From Kiloniellaceae bacterium (GTDB taxonomy: Bacteria; Pseudomonadota; Alphaproteobacteria; Kiloniellales; Kiloniellaceae), in contig JAJFGM010000560.1 in NCBI GenBank assembly GCA_021776145.1, forward strand, positions 1 through 6,469: 6,469 bases of DNA, read 5' to 3'. Shown here piece after piece: positions 5,266 through 6,469 of the stretch (within the stretch, counting starts at the first letter, position 1; every line of letters begins with the position of its first letter). The notes beneath the pieces were generated by a model that was not told where the DNA came from, did no database searches, and saw nothing but the letters and a program-made list of their open reading frames with translations. A program made the position numbers and the translations under genes.

Positions 5266-6393
5266 ATGATCAAACTGACACTCAACGGGTTCGAGGTCGA
5301 CTTGGCGGCGTGTGTGCGTTTTGCCCGGAAGGAACATGGTAAGGGCCCTCTGTCGCTGCTCGTAGACATTCTGCGATTGCGCCTCGGGCGCAATCGCCTT
5401 GGGGTGAAGGAGTATTTCGTCTTCGGACTCTACGACGACCGTCGCTTCGATTTTCGCGCCAAGTCCGAATTTCTTGGCTGGCGACGAAGGCGGCACCTCT
5501 ACAAGAACCATATTCCGCCCGAGTGGCTGGCAATCGCCCACGACAAACTGATCACCTACGCCGTCCTGACCAGTCACGGACTGCGACAACCCGAGCTGCG
5601 CGGCGTTTATCATGCCCATCGCAGTTTCGCGTCCATTCCAGCGCCGCATAATCCCGATCAGCTGAAGCGATTTCTCCGCGAGGAGATCGACTATCCCTTT
5701 TTCATGAAACCGGTTTGGGGTGAAGAAAGTCAGGGTGCCGCGAGTGTCGAATCCGTGGATCGCACAAACGACCTGTTGATCATGCCGGACGGCGCCAGAG
5801 TTTCGATCGACGACTTTGTCGCCAGAATCGACAGCGAACGACGTTCATACTGTGCCGGCATCACCGCGGATTTTGGGTATATGTTCCAGGAACGGCTGAA
5901 GCCGCACCCGAAACTTGAGGAAATTTGCGGCGCCTGTCTTTCCTCAGCCAGGATCATCGTTCTGGTTGGCCAAGACGGGCCCGAGATCATTCAGGCGGCC
6001 TGGAAAATCCCGACTGGGCAACACATAGCCGACAACTTTTGGCGACAGGGAAATATGATGGCGTCCATAGACGCAACAACCGGCCGCGTCGGATCGGGTT
6101 ATCACGGGGCCGGCCCAAGCCGGCAGTTTTTCGAGCGCCACCCAGATAGCGGCCTACCATTGACGAACCTTGTCCTGCCGGACTGGGACTTGGCACGGGA
6201 GGTCACCCTGGCCGCTGCCGCCTGCCTGCCCGGCATGCCCTTTCAGGGTTGGGATATCGCCTTTTCCTCGCAGGGGCCCATCGCCCTCGAAGTCCAACCT
6301 ATCGGCGGCGTGAGAGGCACGCAGCGGTCCAACAACGCCGGTATTGGTAATGACCACCTCTATCAATTCGTCGACGGGCTTTCGGGTCAATAG
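5266..6393 (+). CDS. ATP-grasp protein of the sugar-transfer-associated type
   Basis: 375 aa, soluble, with no signal peptide or membrane segment. It follows the ATP-grasp plan of the family often found in exopolysaccharide and capsule loci (PF14397-like). HDK (92-94) opens the fold. The ATP-binding Lys148 lies in FFMKPVWGEESQGAAS, the adenine-hinge Glu209 in MFQERLKPHP, and SSARIIVL (226-233) stands for the usual TLR segment. ADNFWRQGNMMASID (255-269) is the family DN..GG..ID motif, GWDIAF (328-333) is conserved, and the metal-binding region is LEVQPIGG (341-348). Family knowledge: ATP-grasp enzymes join a carboxylate to an amine or thiol through an acyl phosphate; the substrates of this subgroup are unknown. 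Odd: the usual Asn after the metal-binding Glu342 is Gln344. The ATG at 5266 has only a weak CAGG eight bases upstream, and no clear promoter precedes it. The operon context downstream is cut off by the window. Confidence 0.75.
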   Translation: MIKLTLNGFEVDLAACVRFARKEHGKGPLSLLVDILRLRLGRNRLGVKEYFVFGLYDDRRFDFRAKSEFLGWRRRRHLYKNHIPPEWLAIAHDKLITYAVLTSHGLRQPELRGVYHAHRSFASIPAPHNPDQLKRFLREEIDYPFFMKPVWGEESQGAASVESVDRTNDLLIMPDGARVSIDDFVARIDSERRSYCAGITADFGYMFQERLKPHPKLEEICGACLSSARIIVLVGQDGPEIIQAAWKIPTGQHIADNFWRQGNMMASIDATTGRVGSGYHGAGPSRQFFERHPDSGLPLTNLVLPDWDLAREVTLAAAACLPGMPFQGWDIAFSSQGPIALEVQPIGGVRGTQRSNNAGIGNDHLYQFVDGLSGQ

Positions 6394-6444
6394 TCTGCCA
6401 GGCCGGAGTTTTGGGGGCGGGCCGTACAGGCATTGACACGTTAA

Positions 6445-6460
6445 CTGGTGCGGTCGCCAG
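6445..6460. other. Small stem-loop downstream of the ATP-grasp gene
   Basis: CTGGTG pairs with CGCCAG (one G-T pair) around a CGGT loop, 51 bases after the ATP-grasp stop. No U-tract follows, so it is not a convincing intrinsic terminator. A TTGACA at 6433-6438 just before it has no -10 partner at 16-18 bases. The window ends before its context can be judged. Confidence 0.2.
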
Positions 6461-6469
6461 AATTCGATC

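Noticed and set aside
5038..5649. Minus-strand open frame of 203 codons across the ATP-grasp start
   Set aside because: Its translation has no family motif, it overlaps a well-supported gene, and in the 5076-5258 part another frame carries the transposase similarity.
1..6469. Defence system, CRISPR array, toxin-antitoxin pair or riboswitch
   Set aside because: No spaced direct repeats, no nuclease or toxin motifs and no recognisable riboswitch core were seen on either strand.

Overview
The window looks like a chromosomal segment of a GC-rich proteobacterium, most probably an alphaproteobacterium. The clues are the strong G/C third-position bias, a tRNA-Arg(ACG) with encoded CCA, and intergenic palindromes ending in TAGAGC/GCTCTA, a form common in alphaproteobacterial genomes. 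The species cannot be named from the sequence.

Layout from left to right. A cytoplasmic gamma-glutamyltransferase-family Ntn hydrolase (104-1693, +) converges on an outer-membrane lipoprotein with a degenerate OmpA-like C-terminus (1778-2941, -), and a bidirectional hairpin terminator lies between them. A divergent intergenic region follows with a candidate minus-strand promoter for the lipoprotein and a candidate stable-RNA promoter for tRNA-Arg(ACG) (3215-3291, +). Downstream of the tRNA are a strong minus-facing terminator with no gene of its own and two adjacent long palindromes (3492-3554 and 3568-3632).

The second palindrome abuts a 1,151-bp IS630-family insertion sequence (3633-4783). 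The IS sits in a CTAG site, with the TA present on both sides. Its transposase has a one-base frameshift before the last catalytic residue. The predicted transposase stop codon is completed by target DNA rather than by the IS. Beyond the IS lie about 290 bp with no recognisable gene, a 60-codon remnant of an IS1182-like transposase (5076-5258, -), and then an intact 375-aa ATP-grasp protein of the type linked to sugar transfer and surface polysaccharide loci (5266-6393, +).

The left half (1-3291) reads as stable housekeeping-type sequence. The right half (3292-6469) is a small repeat and IS landing zone next to a tRNA gene, with the ATP-grasp gene beyond it. I see no defence system, CRISPR array, integrase or operon that amounts to a new system. 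The most informative points are the IS/palindrome junction, the target-derived stop codon, and the altered active-site and ligand-binding residues in the lipoprotein and the ATP-grasp protein.
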